A stretch of DNA of 13,467 nt from CAWACC01 sp964390695 (lineage in GTDB: Bacteria > Chlamydiota > Chlamydiia > Chlamydiales > Parachlamydiaceae): NCBI GenBank assembly GCA_964390695.1, contig CAYMKI010000085.1, forward strand, positions 1 to 13,467, in the 5' to 3' direction. Both the position numbers and the translations under genes were made by a program. Positions 6,207 to 13,467 of this stretch are shown here, in pieces. The notes under the pieces were generated by a model that was not told where the DNA came from, made no database searches, and worked only from the letters and a program-made list of their open reading frames with translations. Each line of letters begins with the position of its first letter. The stretch's first letter is position 1.

Positions 6207-8378
6207 CTAAGCATAGAGTGACAGGCGGATGCGATGCTCGGCGTCGAAGGCATAACGCCACAGGGGAGAATGCCGGGAGATAGCTTCTGTTTTGAATTTC
6301 ACCACTCCCTGTTCTTCGTAGGCTATCATCCTTTGGCCGGCGGGAACGAGGATTTTATGCGGGCCTGAAAAGGTGATGTTTTCGGCGATAAACTCCGCAT
6401 CGGAAGCTAGTTCAATATAGACTTCTTCATGCCGGATGATGTGATTCGACCAGAAGTTTTGCGGGCTGGAGTGATCGATCCCTCTATTTTTTATGCGGAC
6501 ATTCTTGAGCAGGCATTTTCCGTTACCTAAACCGGAGGGGGGCATTTCCGGCGCGTCTTGTTTGCCTGTGGGAGTTTGGCTGATGACTCTTAGAGAACCT
6601 TCAAGTTGAAGCTGTTGGATATGGGCTTCGGCAATTTCCAGCTGCAGTTCTGCCTTAGGAGCGAGTTTTCCGCCTTGGATTTTTTGGGAAATGACACTAA
6701 ATAAAGGTCCTATTGCTGGGTGCAGCAGAATGAAAAAAGGAGGGCCTTTTTCGAGGTAATGGTCTTCCGAGCCCAGAGGAGGCAATTCAAAGCCGCAGTG
6801 ATTGGTGAAGAGGTCGGCGTAATTTTCCAGCATTTCATACAGACAGCCTTCGGGTGTTCCTAGAAGGCCTTTACCTTTTTCGTAAAGGATTTTGGTCACG
6901 GAGAGTGTTTTTCGCCGCAGGTTGTAGGTCAGGAATGAGCTCAGTTTTGTGAATTCACTTGGCCTGAGCGGTTGGGAAAAAGTGTCTACAATATAATCGG
7001 CCACGTTCTGCATCGTAGCTTCCAGACGGCCGGCGGGAAGCTGCTTCGTGTTGCCTTCTGGATCTGTGTAGGGTAATTTTGTTTTCAGGTTGATCAGCAA
7101 TCCTGGTATGGGGAATTGCTGCGCTTTGGCTTTGATGGTTTTGATATCGGCAAAGAGGATGTTGGTGTTGGAAGGCAGGGCGGAATAGGGGCTGCCGGGT
7201 TTTTCAGGGATATCTTGGATGCCTCGTTTGGCAAAATCGGTGTATTCTAGGTTGGTTAAGGTGTAATGGTACCCTTGCGCGTCGTGTTTTGAAAGGACGA
7301 CGTTCATGCCTTCATGTGCGTGCAATACTCTAGGACAGGAAGCAAAGCCGAAGGCTTTATTTTCTGCACAGCCGTAGCCGATAAGCGCCAAGAGGCCATA
7401 GTCTATGCCGGCGATAGGGTTGTTGATTTGGCGGACTAACATTTTGCTCTTATGGTCGGCTTCAAATCCATCCAGTATTCCGGCTTCAAGGGCCAGCTTC
7501 CACAGCACTCCATGTCCGCCGGGCTTCATCTTCAGCTGCAGCGGACCGGATAGGCACCAGTTGCCTTCCACGGTGATGGTGGGCACGAGGGGTTGGATAA
7601 AGAATCGGATAGAATCTCGAGGACGGCCGAACCAACGGCTTCTTTCGCAAAGTTCCTGGATATGAGCATGGTTGTTTTTTTCATGCGATGTCATCAAGGC
7701 GACGGGGGTGAGGATGCGCTTTCCCATCAGTTGATAATGCAGGTATTCCCTGGCATGAAGGTCGCGGAAAAGCCCTTCAAGTAGGCTGCGGCCGCAGAAG
7801 TTGAGTTTGGCTGCCGGAAGAGGGATGCCCGTGTTTTCATCGACCAGTCCTAAGCGGTCTCCTGCTCCACCCACAGGATAGATATCGGCCATCCAGGGTA
7901 GGGCTTCGATCCCTCGGCGGATGTAGGTGTGTACCTTGGGTGTAGCTTGAGAAATATCTAAGCCTTCTGGTTTGATGAACGCATATTCTTGTTGGGGATG
8001 CTCTTGAGGTTCGGTGTTTTCCTGGATCAGCTGCAGGACTTTCAGGTGATAACCTATGATGCCGCCCAAGCTGGAGTAGCTGTCTTCAACGGGAAGTAAG
8101 GCTTTGGCCAAATCGTTTAGAGCTGCTGTCGGGTCTTGAAAGGTTTTAAGGCCTTGGAATACGATGGGCCCTTGGTTTAGGGCGACGACGGAAAGTAAGG
8201 CTTGTTGAGCTTCAGGCGATGCTGTCTGCAGAAATTTTTGTAGGGGAGGGGTGGTGGCTAAAAAGGCTTTGGCTTCAGGACGCTGGATCAAAAAGCGGAT
8301 TTTTTCTTGCGTAGAAGTTATCCTGGAAAGGTGATTTTCTAAGTTGGAGAATAGTTGTATTTGAGGGGCTAATGACAT
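6207..8378 (-). CDS. UDP-sugar pyrophosphorylase-like nucleotidyltransferase (UGP3-type)
   Basis: This 723-residue protein looks like an enzyme that joins a nucleoside triphosphate and a sugar 1-phosphate to give an NDP-sugar and pyrophosphate. Residues 168-177 (P-V-G-G-A-G-D-R-L-G) are the nucleotide-binding loop of the UDPGP superfamily, and PAAKL (188-192) matches its downstream P-x-x-K element. MKPGGHG (284-290) is the later substrate-loop motif. Residues about 1-150 are a helical N-terminal extension, and about 575-690 look like a left-handed beta-helix tail. The overall form resembles plant plastid UGP3, which supplies UDP-glucose for sulfolipid synthesis, but the substrate here is not proven. 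The start has AAGG 8 nt upstream. The gene is divergent from the SWIB gene and not part of that operon. Confidence 0.75.
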   Translation of the reverse strand: MSLAPQIQLFSNLENHLSRITSTQEKIRFLIQRPEAKAFLATTPPLQKFLQTASPEAQQALLSVVALNQGPIVFQGLKTFQDPTAALNDLAKALLPVEDSYSSLGGIIGYHLKVLQLIQENTEPQEHPQQEYAFIKPEGLDISQATPKVHTYIRRGIEALPWMADIYPVGGAGDRLGLVDENTGIPLPAAKLNFCGRSLLEGLFRDLHAREYLHYQLMGKRILTPVALMTSHEKNNHAHIQELCERSRWFGRPRDSIRFFIQPLVPTITVEGNWCLSGPLQLKMKPGGHGVLWKLALEAGILDGFEADHKSKMLVRQINNPIAGIDYGLLALIGYGCAENKAFGFASCPRVLHAHEGMNVVLSKHDAQGYHYTLTNLEYTDFAKRGIQDIPEKPGSPYSALPSNTNILFADIKTIKAKAQQFPIPGLLINLKTKLPYTDPEGNTKQLPAGRLEATMQNVADYIVDTFSQPLRPSEFTKLSSFLTYNLRRKTLSVTKILYEKGKGLLGTPEGCLYEMLENYADLFTNHCGFELPPLGSEDHYLEKGPPFFILLHPAIGPLFSVISQKIQGGKLAPKAELQLEIAEAHIQQLQLEGSLRVISQTPTGKQDAPEMPPSGLGNGKCLLKNVRIKNRGIDHSSPQNFWSNHIIRHEEVYIELASDAEFIAENITFSGPHKILVPAGQRMIAYEEQGVVKFKTEAISRHSPLWRYAFDAEHRIRLSLYA

Positions 8379-8580
8379 TTTTGTTACCTTCGCTCAGAGG
8401 CCTTGTGTGCATCATCTATCTCTTACTGTGCCAGTAGTGAAGTATTCGGTGCAAGTAAATCGGGAGGCGTTATCTTTTTTTATTTTTGCATAATCTTCTT
8501 AAGTAGATAAAATATAGTAACTTAAGATTTATTTTATGCTCAAAGATATAAATTACAGCTAAAAAAGCAATGGAATTGTT

Positions 8581-8608
8581 TTGACTAGAAATCCCCATGA
8601 CAGATAAA
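8581..8608 (+). promoter_or_regulatory. Candidate sigma70-type promoter of the SWIB gene
   Basis: TTGACT (8581-8586, 5 of 6 to consensus) and GATAAA (8603-8608, 4 of 6) are 16 bp apart. Transcription would begin near 8615, giving a leader of about 45 nt that ends in the strong ribosome site AAAGGAG (8647-8653), 6 nt before the ATG. The 8379-8659 spacer also serves the divergent nucleotidyltransferase gene, for which no clear promoter was found. Confidence 0.4.
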
Positions 8609-8659
8609 AAAAAACCCAGATAGGTAAACTCTATTAAACAACACATAAAGGAGAGAAAC

Positions 8660-8941
8660 ATGAGTAAAGAAAAAAAACCATCCGCTTTCATGAAACCTGT
8701 TCAAGTGAGCGAAGCTTTAGCTGAAATCGTAGGACATGGACCTATGGCTAGAACTGAAGTCACAAAGAAACTGTGGGATTACATCAAGAAGCACAAGCTC
8801 CAAGATCAAACCAACAAGAGAATGATCAATCCCGATGCGAAGTTAGCCAAAGCTTTGGGTTCTTCACAATCGATCGATATGTTCAAGATGACAAGCAAAT
8901 TAGCGAAGCATCTGAAAGAACCAGAATACGCTTCCCGCTAA
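8660..8941 (+). CDS. SWIB (BAF60b) domain protein
   Basis: This 93-residue protein is almost entirely a SWIB/MDM2 fold. Residues about 10-85 show K-P-V-Q-V-S, then L-A-E-I-V-G (about 20-25), T-E-V-T-K-K-L-W-D-Y-I-K-K-H-K-L-Q-D, and N-x-x-x-I-N-P-D-A-K-L, the usual SWIB order. SWIB domains are eukaryote-type chromatin-associated modules and, among bacteria, are characteristic of Chlamydiae, where stand-alone copies and a fusion to topoisomerase I occur. A role in nucleoid organisation has been suggested but not established. Length agrees with the chlamydial stand-alone form (CT460). The start is fixed by AAAGGAG at 8647-8653. The 193-bp gap to lpxG contains small hairpins (ATCTTC/GAAGAT at 8958-8976; CCTGTG/CACAGG at 8986-9008) but no clear terminator, so co-transcription with lpxG is open. 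Confidence 0.93.
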   Translation: MSKEKKPSAFMKPVQVSEALAEIVGHGPMARTEVTKKLWDYIKKHKLQDQTNKRMINPDAKLAKALGSSQSIDMFKMTSKLAKHLKEPEYASR

Positions 8942-9134
8942 GCTTATCTAGTCATCTATCTTCTTATTAGGAAGATGGACCAGGCCCTGTGGAGGTACTC
9001 TTCACAGGCGCCTTGTACTGTATCGCCTCTGTTGTTTACCTTAGTAGCATCAGTCCTCCCAAAATGCGCTTCGTTGTGGTGGTTTTTTCATTTTGCCTCT
9101 TTTCGTTTTACTTTTCCTGTGATATCCTGGTTGT

Positions 9135-10109
9135 ATGACAAAAGCCAAAGCTAGTGCTTACAAATTTTTATCTGCGGACTTTTTTTGGGATGTATGGTGC
9201 CTGGCATCGGTCGTGGGCGTCTGGCCGCGTTTTATTGAACCTAATCTGTTGGATATCACCCGATTGAACCTTAAGCTACCGGGGTTGCCTCCCGTTTTAA
9301 AAGGACTCAAGCTGGTGCAGCTCAGCGATCTGCATTTCCATCGGGGAGTTCCCGACTTTTTTTTGAAGAGAATGCTGAGAAAAGTCAAAGTACTAAATCC
9401 GGACATGATAGTCTTTACCGGTGACTTTATCTGCCATTCCAAGCTTACCGATCGGGAGCGTTTGAAGCAGTTTTTAAATAGTTTTTTCGCGCCCTTTGGT
9501 TGTTATGCGGTGTTGGGAAATCACGATTATGCGGCACCGGTGTCGGTGAATGCGGCAGGCGATTACGATGTGGTAGGAGAGCCGGGTTCTTCCATTACGA
9601 GAGGTTTTTTACGCCTGTTTTCAGAGGTGGCTTTAAGCGGAAACACCACGGAAAAAGCCGGTAGTATTGGCAGCCATGGGGAATTGATCGATTTGATCAA
9701 AGAAACCCCTTTTACCCTGCTGGAAAATGCCTCGATGAAAATCGCTGTGAAGGGCTCGTATGTGAATATGTGCGGCTTAGGAGAATATACTCTAGGTAAA
9801 AGCCTGCCCGAGCAGGCGTTTAAAGGGTATGATCAGCATTATCCCGGCATCATTTTGAGCCATAATCCTGACAGCGTGGCTTTGCTGCGTGATTATCCTG
9901 GAGACATCATCCTTTGCGGCCATACCCATGGGGGACAGGTGAATCTGCCTTGGATCAGGAATAAGTTGACTTTGATGGAAAATAGAGAATTTATCAAAGG
10001 CCTTTTCCGTGTTGATGGCAAGTGGATGTACGTCAGCCGCGGACTCGGCAGCGTCATGCCTTTCCGATGGTTTGCTAGGCCAGAAATCGTATGTATCACC
10101 CTTGAGTAA
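9135..10109 (+). CDS. lpxG: LpxG-type UDP-2,3-diacylglucosamine hydrolase (metallophosphoesterase)
   Basis: This 324-residue calcineurin-like phosphoesterase has the full two-metal motif set: D65-L-H67, G96-D97, G128-N-H-D131, H243 in LSHNPD, and G262-H-T-H265-G-G. Position and family match C. trachomatis CT461, formerly annotated as YaeI and shown to be LpxG, which cleaves UDP-2,3-diacylglucosamine to lipid X and UMP in lipid A synthesis and replaces LpxH/LpxI. A hydrophobic stretch at about 16-35 may anchor it to the inner membrane. The ATG at 9135 lacks a good Shine-Dalgarno (only CTGG upstream) and no better in-frame start was seen, so translation may be weak. ispD follows after 3 bp. The lpxG name rests on synteny and family rather than on substrate residues. 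Confidence 0.85.
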   Translation: MTKAKASAYKFLSADFFWDVWCLASVVGVWPRFIEPNLLDITRLNLKLPGLPPVLKGLKLVQLSDLHFHRGVPDFFLKRMLRKVKVLNPDMIVFTGDFICHSKLTDRERLKQFLNSFFAPFGCYAVLGNHDYAAPVSVNAAGDYDVVGEPGSSITRGFLRLFSEVALSGNTTEKAGSIGSHGELIDLIKETPFTLLENASMKIAVKGSYVNMCGLGEYTLGKSLPEQAFKGYDQHYPGIILSHNPDSVALLRDYPGDIILCGHTHGGQVNLPWIRNKLTLMENREFIKGLFRVDGKWMYVSRGLGSVMPFRWFARPEIVCITLE

Positions 10110-10112
10110 CCT

Positions 10113-10817
10113 ATGACAGACAGACAACCATTCATTAGCGTGATCTTATTGGCAGGAGGTATCGGATCCAGAATGCAGGCGGCATTGCCGAAGCAATTCA
10201 TGCCGCTGGAAGGCAAACCCATCGCCCTCTACAGCTTTGATGTTTTTGTGTCTTTGCCCGAAGTCGCTGAAATTATAGTGGTATGCGACCCTAGCTATCA
10301 ATTCCTATTTATCAATCCCCGGCCCGATTTGCGCCTGGCCTTTGCACCTCCCGGAGCGTTGCGCCAAGATTCAGTATATAACGGCTTTCGGCAAATCGGC
10401 GGGTCAAAGGGCTTGGTATGCATTCATGATAGTGCCAGGCCCTTTATTTCGGCAGAGTTGGTGCGCTCGGTTTTGGCTGCTGCCGATGAAGTCGGTGCGG
10501 CAGCTTTGGGTATGCCCATAAAATTCACCGTCAAGGAATGCAATACTGCCGGCTGGGTCCAAAAGACTCCTTCCAGGGACACTCTATGGGAAATACAAAC
10601 TCCCCAGGTCGTCCGCGCGGACTTATTGCAAAAGGGATTCGATCAAGCACAGGCCTTGAAATTAACAGTCACCGATGATGTGTCTCTAGTTGAGCTGCTA
10701 TCTCATCCGGTCAAAATCGTCAAGGGCAGTTACGAGAACATAAAAATCACCACGCCGGAAGATATGTTGTTGTCGGAAGGTGTATTGAGAAAGAGCTATG
10801 GAAAAAACGCCTTATAA
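10113..10817 (+). CDS. ispD: 2-C-methyl-D-erythritol 4-phosphate cytidylyltransferase
   Basis: This 234-residue enzyme activates 2-C-methyl-D-erythritol 4-phosphate with CTP to give CDP-methylerythritol in the non-mevalonate (MEP) isoprenoid pathway. Signatures in order: the CTP-binding loop L-A-G-G-I-G-S-R-M (13-21) with P26-K27-Q28, G-A-L-R84-Q-D-S-V, I-H105-D-S-A-R-P, S-R155-D, I-Q-T-P-Q (161-165), T-D-D-V and N-I-K211-I-T. R155 and K211 correspond to the methylerythritol-phosphate-binding Arg157 and Lys213 of E. coli IspD. Length is normal for the family. The ATG lies 3 bp after the lpxG stop and has only a poor ribosome site, which suggests translational coupling to lpxG. The 3' end overlaps truA by 20 nt. 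Confidence 0.95.
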   Translation: MTDRQPFISVILLAGGIGSRMQAALPKQFMPLEGKPIALYSFDVFVSLPEVAEIIVVCDPSYQFLFINPRPDLRLAFAPPGALRQDSVYNGFRQIGGSKGLVCIHDSARPFISAELVRSVLAAADEVGAAALGMPIKFTVKECNTAGWVQKTPSRDTLWEIQTPQVVRADLLQKGFDQAQALKLTVTDDVSLVELLSHPVKIVKGSYENIKITTPEDMLLSEGVLRKSYGKNAL

Positions 10818-11553
10818 CCATAAAATGGTAATAGCCTATGACGGCACAGAGTATAGCGGATGGCAGATCCAAGATAATGCCGCCTCTATCCAGTCTATTT
10901 TAGAGGATAACATCAAGATCATCCTTCGAAGTCCGGTCAGGGTAATAGGATCTGGGCGCACCGACGCAGGTGTGCATGCCTTAGGGCAGGTGGCCCATTT
11001 TTTTTCTCCTATGCCTTTGGATTATTTCAAATTTTTACGCTCTTTGAATGGGCTTTTGCCAAAAGCTATCCGCGTACGCTCTATAGAAGCAGTATCTGAG
11101 GATTTTCATGCTCAATATAAGGCTGTGGGGAAGATTTATCATTATCGCTTTACCTTAGACAAGGTGCAAAATCCTTTTGACAGGTTGTATCAGCTGCATG
11201 TGTATGAACCGATCGATCTGGATATTCTGCGAGAAGCTGCTAAGTGTTTCATAGGCACGCATGATTTTACTTCTTTTGCCAATGAAGCCCATATGGGATC
11301 TGCCAGCAAAGATCCCGTCCGCACCGTGACACGCATTGACCTTGTTCAGGAGCCTTTTGGCTGGCGCCTTGAGTTTGAAGGAGATGGATTTCTATATAAA
11401 ATGGTGAGGAATATCACCGGTGTTTTGCTAGAGGTGGCGTCTGGAAAAAGGAAAGTGGAGGATATTCCTTTGATCTTGCAGGCAAAAGACCGCAAAGTCG
11501 CAGGGAAAGCTGTATTGCCACACGGATTATTCCTAGTGGAAGTGAAATACTAG
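10798..11553 (+). CDS. truA: tRNA pseudouridine(38-40) synthase
   Basis: This 251-residue TruA converts uridines 38-40 of the tRNA anticodon arm to pseudouridine. Visible motifs: A-Y-D-G-T-E-Y-S-G-W-Q near the N-terminus, the catalytic loop G-S-G-R-T-D56-A-G-V-H-A with D56 as the nucleophile, F-H-A-Q-Y-K-A-V-G-K-I-Y-H-Y-R-F (103-118), F-L-Y-K-M-V-R-N-I-T-G (198-208) and the C-terminal L-P-H-G-L-F-L. Length is typical. The start at 10798 lies inside ispD and has AGAAAGAG just upstream. The alternative ATG at 10825 (Met10) has no ribosome site and is less likely. Overlap with ispD suggests coupled translation. The stop is 10 bp from the end of the convergent minus-strand gene. Confidence 0.95.
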   Translation: MEKTPYNHKMVIAYDGTEYSGWQIQDNAASIQSILEDNIKIILRSPVRVIGSGRTDAGVHALGQVAHFFSPMPLDYFKFLRSLNGLLPKAIRVRSIEAVSEDFHAQYKAVGKIYHYRFTLDKVQNPFDRLYQLHVYEPIDLDILREAAKCFIGTHDFTSFANEAHMGSASKDPVRTVTRIDLVQEPFGWRLEFEGDGFLYKMVRNITGVLLEVASGKRKVEDIPLILQAKDRKVAGKAVLPHGLFLVEVKY

Positions 11554-11563
11554 AGAGCTGGGT

Positions 11564-13467
11564 TCAGAGTTCTTTTCCCTTCTCCCAGACGCTTTTATAA
11601 TGGGTGTCTTGAATAGGGCCTAGGGCCTTGTCAATCTCATTCAAAATGGGCAAGATCCTGCTTTTAAACTCAAGCATGCGTTCTTTTAAGGCTTTATAGG
11701 CTTCGAGAGGTCGGTAATTTTGCGTTTTGTAAGTATATAGCTGGCTATTTAATTCTTTGAGATAATTCTTATACGCTTCCGAGTTTCTATCTGTGGTGTC
11801 GGTGATACCGAAGTTTTCCCGCAGCTTTGTCTTAAGCGATGCGGCATAGGCAGCCAGATCGGGCAGTATTTTATGTTCTAATTGTCGTTTTTTTTCTGGA
11901 TCCAGAGTAAGGTGAAACATCGTCTCTACAACATCATAGCCAAAGCGCGAATGCTTGCCTACTTTTACCACCTGCTCGATTTTACGGGTAGGATCCGAGG
12001 TGTAGTCAATGTATGGTTGCATAAATCCTTCCGAGGTGCTGGCTACGGGTTGCGGATATTTGAGAAGGAAGATATTCATATTTCTTATCTTTTCTTCAAT
12101 AGGTTCTAGTTCTGAACTAAGGTTTAGATCTTTAAAGTAGGTGGCGAGCACATGGGTCCAGCATAGGTCGAAGATTTCACTCAGGACGGGTTTTTGATTG
12201 ACCAGGTAGTCTTGTGAATATTCCGGATAATCGACCTCGTGCAATACCATGTCAGCGCACCAGAAAAAAAACTCCTGTTCGTCTTCAGGAATCATCTCTT
12301 TGATGGCTTCATACAGGGCGCGGCTGAAGCTCAGGAATCTATGGGCTTTGACTTTGTCGTCTTCGGTCAAAATATACTTATGATGTATAGTGTCGTGAGA
12401 AAAGATGACCAAGGGTTCTTGAAATAGCCCGCCATGGACTCCTCTTTCACTTTTGGATACCCCTAAAAGCGCTAAACTATTGGCGAAGGCAAAAACGGCG
12501 GCTTCATGCGTGTAGACACCAAGGCTGCCAGGTAAGATGATTGGATATAGGTCTTCATACATATGCCACACCAGCGATGGGACGTTGAATTTATACTTTT
12601 TTGCTCGGTCCACGGGGGATATAGTGCCTATGTCTTTGATGATTTTTGCTCCTTCCAGATACAGTTTCTGTAAGACCTCAAGGGCTTGGACATGAGGGCC
12701 GTAATTATCCGATCTTAGGGATTTGCTTTGTAGCAGCTCAAAAGATACCAAGGCGTTGGCAAAGTGGGCGATTTGTGCCAAGCAGGCGGGGTTGAATTTA
12801 TAGGCACCTTCTTCACCGTAAGCTTTGATGCGCTTTTTCAATACATCTATACGAGCTAGAGCGGCGATTTGGATGCATAAAACTCGAGTATTGATGTCGG
12901 CAGGTAAAGCGGGCATCTTACCTGAGGCGACGATGTCTTTGGCCAGGGCATATTCTCTCTGGAAAGGGCCGCTTGCATAGGCTGTTTCGACGAAATGCAT
13001 GATATCGTTAACCTGTGCACGCGGATCGATGATATAGCGGATGATGTGCTCTTTGATTTTTTCGGTTTTTTCGCGGTTTTGCTTGATGCGATTTAAACTG
13101 GCTTCTTTGAATCCCGGCGAGGGAGCTGGTGTGGCGGTTGAGACGACAGAGGAGGTAGAAGCTGCCTCAATCCTGTGATTTAAGCTTTCTAAAAGTTTCT
13201 GACAGGTTTCTTTCTTTTTATCTAAGATAGTGCTCACTGCTGAGGATGTTTGTTTTATGGGCATAGCAGGATGTTTGTCTAGGTCGGAAAGTTTTTGAAC
13301 GAGGCGCTTTTTGAAGTGTTGCAGCTGTTCTACGTCATTTTCTGTAAGGACGTACTTTTCGGTCTGTTGATAAACGAGGAGGATGCGTTTGTTGAAGGTA
13401 GACACCTTTAAGGGGTTTTCTTCGACAATTTGCAGGAATTCGAGTTGAGCTTCGGGGATATGTGGGG
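11564..13467 (-). CDS. Unrecognised large protein, N-terminus outside the window
   Basis: I do not recognise this protein. The reading frame is open from the TGA at 11564-11566 to the right edge, so at least 634 residues are encoded and the true start is outside. A GTG at 13405 is in frame, but about 20 further residues (reading ...PHIPEAQLEF...) continue upstream without a stop, so that start is unlikely. Residues here are numbered from that GTG. A charged helical N-terminal part is followed by a Ser/Thr/Pro/Ala linker (82-97), a long helix-rich body with H-G-G-L-F-Q-E (324-330) and S-H337-D-T-I-H-H (336-342), a W-C-A-D-M-V-L-H389-E segment, and a Lys/Glu-rich C-terminus (about 505-613) that may form coiled coils. 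There is no signal peptide or membrane segment in the visible part. The clustered His/Asp could bind metal, but this matches no motif I know. Confidence 0.8.
   Translation of the reverse strand, partial: PHIPEAQLEFLQIVEENPLKVSTFNKRILLVYQQTEKYVLTENDVEQLQHFKKRLVQKLSDLDKHPAMPIKQTSSAVSTILDKKKETCQKLLESLNHRIEAASTSSVVSTATPAPSPGFKEASLNRIKQNREKTEKIKEHIIRYIIDPRAQVNDIMHFVETAYASGPFQREYALAKDIVASGKMPALPADINTRVLCIQIAALARIDVLKKRIKAYGEEGAYKFNPACLAQIAHFANALVSFELLQSKSLRSDNYGPHVQALEVLQKLYLEGAKIIKDIGTISPVDRAKKYKFNVPSLVWHMYEDLYPIILPGSLGVYTHEAAVFAFANSLALLGVSKSERGVHGGLFQEPLVIFSHDTIHHKYILTEDDKVKAHRFLSFSRALYEAIKEMIPEDEQEFFFWCADMVLHEVDYPEYSQDYLVNQKPVLSEIFDLCWTHVLATYFKDLNLSSELEPIEEKIRNMNIFLLKYPQPVASTSEGFMQPYIDYTSDPTRKIEQVVKVGKHSRFGYDVVETMFHLTLDPEKKRQLEHKILPDLAAYAASLKTKLRENFGITDTTDRNSEAYKNYLKELNSQLYTYKTQNYRPLEAYKALKERMLEFKSRILPILNEIDKALGPIQDTHYKSVWEKGKEL

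Noticed and set aside
8470..8691. 73-codon minus-strand ORF encoding a hydrophobic peptide
   Set aside because: It overlaps the start, promoter and ribosome site of the well-supported SWIB gene and has no good ribosome site of its own. Its hydrophobicity follows from AT-rich sequence.
9060..9095. Possible terminator before lpxG (CAAAATG/CATTTTG with a T6 run)
   Set aside because: The stem is only 7 bp with a 22-nt loop, and the T-run lies inside the loop rather than after the stem.
9792..10222. Two overlapping minus-strand ORFs of about 110 codons
   Set aside because: They are antisense to lpxG and ispD, whose catalytic motifs are complete. No family similarity is visible.
13403..13405. GTG as the start codon of the right-edge gene
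   Set aside because: The frame continues upstream without a stop to the window edge with plausible protein sequence and no clear ribosome site before the GTG, so the gene is treated as partial.

Overview
The window looks like a chromosomal segment from a member of the Chlamydiae, most likely an environmental, amoeba-associated lineage (Parachlamydia/Waddlia-like) rather than Chlamydia itself. The strongest reason is the plus-strand run SWIB-domain protein, LpxG-type metallophosphoesterase, IspD, TruA (8660-11553), the same gene order as CT460-CT461-CT462-CT463 of Chlamydia trachomatis (recalled, not searched). A giant ankyrin-repeat protein, a small bilobed-hydrophobic protein and many intergenic palindromic repeats fit a larger environmental chlamydial genome.

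Layout. 1-304: a non-coding leader with a repeat fragment at the left edge and weak promoter-like signals. 305-799 (+): a 164-residue Ala/Gly-rich hydrophobic protein with a strong Shine-Dalgarno. 800-1196: no gene, but dense in repeats: a 63-bp palindromic element (839-901) and a nested inverted repeat with 50-nt arms (937-1138). 1197-5411 (-): a 1404-residue ankyrin protein that carries a non-ankyrin Cys/His-containing insert in its middle and about three large super-repeats of ankyrins in its C-terminal half. 5412-6206: 795 bp without a credible gene. It holds the ankyrin promoter region, two 70-nt copies of a repeat in opposite orientation (63/70 identical), and between them a hairpin-rich segment. 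6207-8378 (-): a 723-residue nucleotidyltransferase of the UDP-sugar pyrophosphorylase type, resembling plant plastid UGP3. 8379-8659: a divergent promoter region. 8660-11553 (+): the conserved SWIB-lpxG-ispD-truA cluster, with lpxG, ispD and truA tightly packed (3-bp gap, then 20-bp overlap). 11564-13467 (-): a large unrecognised protein gene, convergent with truA after a 10-bp gap. Its frame stays open to the right edge, so its start lies outside the window.

The genes mix core envelope, isoprenoid and RNA functions (lipid A hydrolase, MEP-pathway cytidylyltransferase, tRNA pseudouridine synthase) with accessory, probably host-directed proteins (the ankyrin protein and, less certainly, the small hydrophobic protein). 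Most of the palindromic repeats lie in the two accessory intergenic regions, close to the 3' ends of the minus-strand genes. The main candidates for something undescribed are the Cys/His module inside the ankyrin protein, the ankyrin super-repeat expansion and the nested intergenic repeat families. No tRNA, rRNA, CRISPR array or transposase gene was seen.
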